Assembly: GCA_008360955.1 (NCBI GenBank)
Contig: LUCM01009251.1
Span: forward strand, 62,001-126,000
DNA: 64,000 nucleotides
Direction: 5' to 3'
Source of the DNA: Fasciolopsis buskii
Taxonomy: Eukaryota; Platyhelminthes; Trematoda; Plagiorchiida; Fasciolidae
Position 1 is the stretch's first letter, and the number at the start of each line of letters is the position of its first letter. Under the pieces are notes generated by a model. That model saw only the letters and a list, made by a program, of their open reading frames with translations, made no database searches and was not told the origin of the DNA. Positions 61,938 to 64,000 of this stretch are shown here, one piece after another. Both the position numbers and the translations under genes were made by a program.

Positions 61938-64000
61938 GTGAGTAAACTTCTTGCTAGCACACATGCCCATGTAATTTCGAAACCAGACGGACGTACAGTA
62001 TGCTCCATTTTAGTAAACCCGATTGTTCCCATAAAGCTAAACGACTTTTCTAGTTAATACATATGCACATATAACCACTTCTCATTTTGGTAACGAAGTA
62101 CCAGGCAAGATGATGAACTGACAGATAAGCAATCACTCTGAGACAATCCGAGTCCCCGTTATCATAAAACACAGACCACATGTGCGCTAGCAGAAACTGT
62201 TTATTTTAGACTTAGATTTAAATCCTTTTGAAGTGAACCAAAACTTTTCGAAAAATTCGTTCAACGGACACGCAAAGTTCTCGTTTTCATAGATTTGAAA
62301 AGTGATGCCTCATGCCTCGACAATAAAATGCACTCTGATCGTCTGTGCTCTAAAACCAAAAACTGTGGATGACTTGGTCTTGTCATATCTCGTGCAAGAG
62401 CAGAGTGATGTTACGTAGTTTCGAATATTCTTGCCATAAATCCGAACAGCTTCAACTGAATTATGAAACAAATTAAAAATTACGAAAAGCAGCCAACTAG
62501 TAATTTTGTCTGGTTTTATTGGTCTCACGGCACAAATTTTTTGTTACCGAGATTCCCGAGTGTTCTTTCTGGTGGTTACACAGCTTGCGCCAACCTTTTC
62601 ACCGACTATAGTGAAGTAGATTAAATGAATACCATCAAAAGAAGCCAGAAGTTGGGATCTAAAAGCCACCGATTTTTTGGCTGATCGATAGTAGTTCAGT
62701 GCCTCTGGGCTCGTTACCACATCTTACCCTTTCGGTCCTTATTTAGTTTCATGTTGCTGTAAATTCTAGGTCATGACCATCGGTGTCTGTTTCTCTCTTT
62801 TTCTCTCTCTGTACTGCAATGGGCCCTGGACGCAATGGGGTTTGTTTTTCGGAACATATTTTTGTACGAAACTTGTATTAGAAAACCTTTTTTAACTGCG
62901 CTACCGTGGAAAACTAGATGTATAATTGTTCTAAATTTTTGACGGTCAAATGTAACGTAACCTCCGACGAACAGGCATACGTGGACCCAAGTTCCAGATG
63001 ATAGCAAAACTCTACTAACGTAATGACATGGATAATTGGTACATTGTTTTTTTTCGTTACTTACAACAAGAACAAACTGTAACAACACGGCAGACCCTCT
63101 TACCGGTCGGAGACTGAAAGTGCAGGACGTTTTCCAGTGCAAATTGCGCTCAGTAACTCAACAGACGAAACGTGCCAGGTTTCCAAACACAATGCGGAAG
63201 TCAGACGAACATCGTTTCAGTGCACCTTTTCTTGATCCCTTGCTTTTATGCAAGCAATGCATAAAATTTCACAGATCGTAGATAAATGACTGAACGAAAT
63301 TAGAATTTACTTCTTTCATAGAAAACACGCAGCTAACACTGAGACAAATATCTTGATAATCTGCCCTGTGGATCTTGACCAGTAGCACTGTCAGGAAATT
63401 TTTGTTAGGCAGGGTTACGGAGTATCCAAAAATACGTCAGAATATGTTTTCGTAAACATACACGCGGATGCATTCGGTCAAATGAGGAATCATTGCCAGA
63501 AATGGTTCACACTGAACGCGAAGTCATCTGCTGATAGCGTGTATACAGTTATAGCATTATTCTGCTGTTTGGTAGGTCATCGACTAGTTCAATTTCAACT
63601 CCAGTTTCTGACGTTAAACAGGCTCGTTGTCGTGCTGAAACTTCGGCAATCGATTTAAGAGCTACTCATTCTTAATGGGGGAGTACTTTGAACAACTGAA
63701 AAAATAAACTTTTCGCCAAAGCGAAATACCAGTTTTCACCTCCCAAGTTTGACAATCTCATGTAACTGCCCAATAGTTCAGTTTAGGTATTAACTATTTA
63801 AAATATAATCAAAACCTTTTCAGACTCTTGCTTTTTTGGACGTACAACCGTCAGAACCTAATTTTTCTTTTTGAGCTGATCAAAAATGTCAGTCTGATAT
63901 GTTAAGTTGGTTAACAGCTTACCATTCTATTGTTCGGCCATTGAAAAGTTTTTCTTCAGTGCTGTCTTTTAAGTCCATCCTACATTAAATGAAACCAGTC
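61938..64000 (+). other. Intron 3 of the EF-hand gene, open at the window end
   Basis: Starts with GTGAGT. I searched for an exon with the dynein-light-chain pattern or further EF-hands and found none. Frames at 62771-63142 (minus) and 63036-63281 (plus) have no recognisable motif. Confidence 0.4.

Noticed and set aside
62771..63281. Open frames as the third coding exon of the EF-hand gene
   Set aside because: Neither frame shows EF-hand or dynein-light-chain-like residues, and the acceptor phase needed after 61937 is not matched.
1..64000. CRISPR array, rRNA genes, bacterial operons or an integrated virus
   Set aside because: No regularly spaced identical repeats with unique spacers, no rRNA landmarks and no runs of adjacent intact genes were seen. 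Retroelement pieces are of retrotransposon type and broken.

Overview
This window looks like animal nuclear DNA, most likely from a digenean trematode (fluke), possibly a Fasciola-type liver or intestinal fluke. The reasons are: a split gene with EF-hand motifs of the fluke tegumental calcium-binding type and kilobase-sized introns; a decayed Ty3/gypsy element whose Gag, protease and reverse transcriptase resemble the fluke CsRn1 group; fossils of CR1/jockey-like and RTE-like LINEs; tRNA-derived short interspersed repeats; and many (TA)n microsatellites in AT-rich sequence. There is no sign of bacterial or viral gene organisation: no operons, no long intact ORFs, no CRISPR array. The species assignment is an inference from family recognition, not a database result.

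Layout. 1-9 kb: unassigned non-coding DNA with a diverged direct repeat (about 0.7 and 3.9 kb), a long hairpin at 6.6 kb and an RTE-like reverse-transcriptase fossil on the minus strand near 8 kb. 9.8-17.2 kb: two nearly identical inverted repeats of about 350 bp enclose 6.6 kb that holds a CR1/jockey-like LINE fossil and a tRNA-derived SINE. 17-35 kb: gene-poor, with a second SINE copy (26.7 kb), an RTE-like fossil (27.4 kb) and microsatellites. 35.2 kb: a run of four small stem-loops. 38.8-42.0 kb: a decayed gypsy element on the minus strand, flanked by two inverted copies of another short repeat. 42-55 kb: mostly unassigned, with a tandemly duplicated block and a hairpin at 46.2-46.5 kb and a third SINE copy at 51.7 kb. 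55.8-64 kb: the only convincing host gene, on the plus strand: a TATA-box promoter, a predicted non-coding first exon, two coding exons carrying an EF-hand pair, and an open 3' side that continues beyond the window.

How it works together: apart from that gene, most recognisable signal comes from mobile-element remains. Each retroelement ORF is broken by stops and frameshifts, so none is expected to be active. I do not see a new defence, biosynthetic or mobile system. The most unusual items are the near-identical inverted repeats at 9.9 and 16.8 kb, the stem-loop cluster at 35.2 kb and the short-repeat families. Many short open frames occur, but their lengths are about what chance gives in 64 kb, so only a few are listed, at low confidence.
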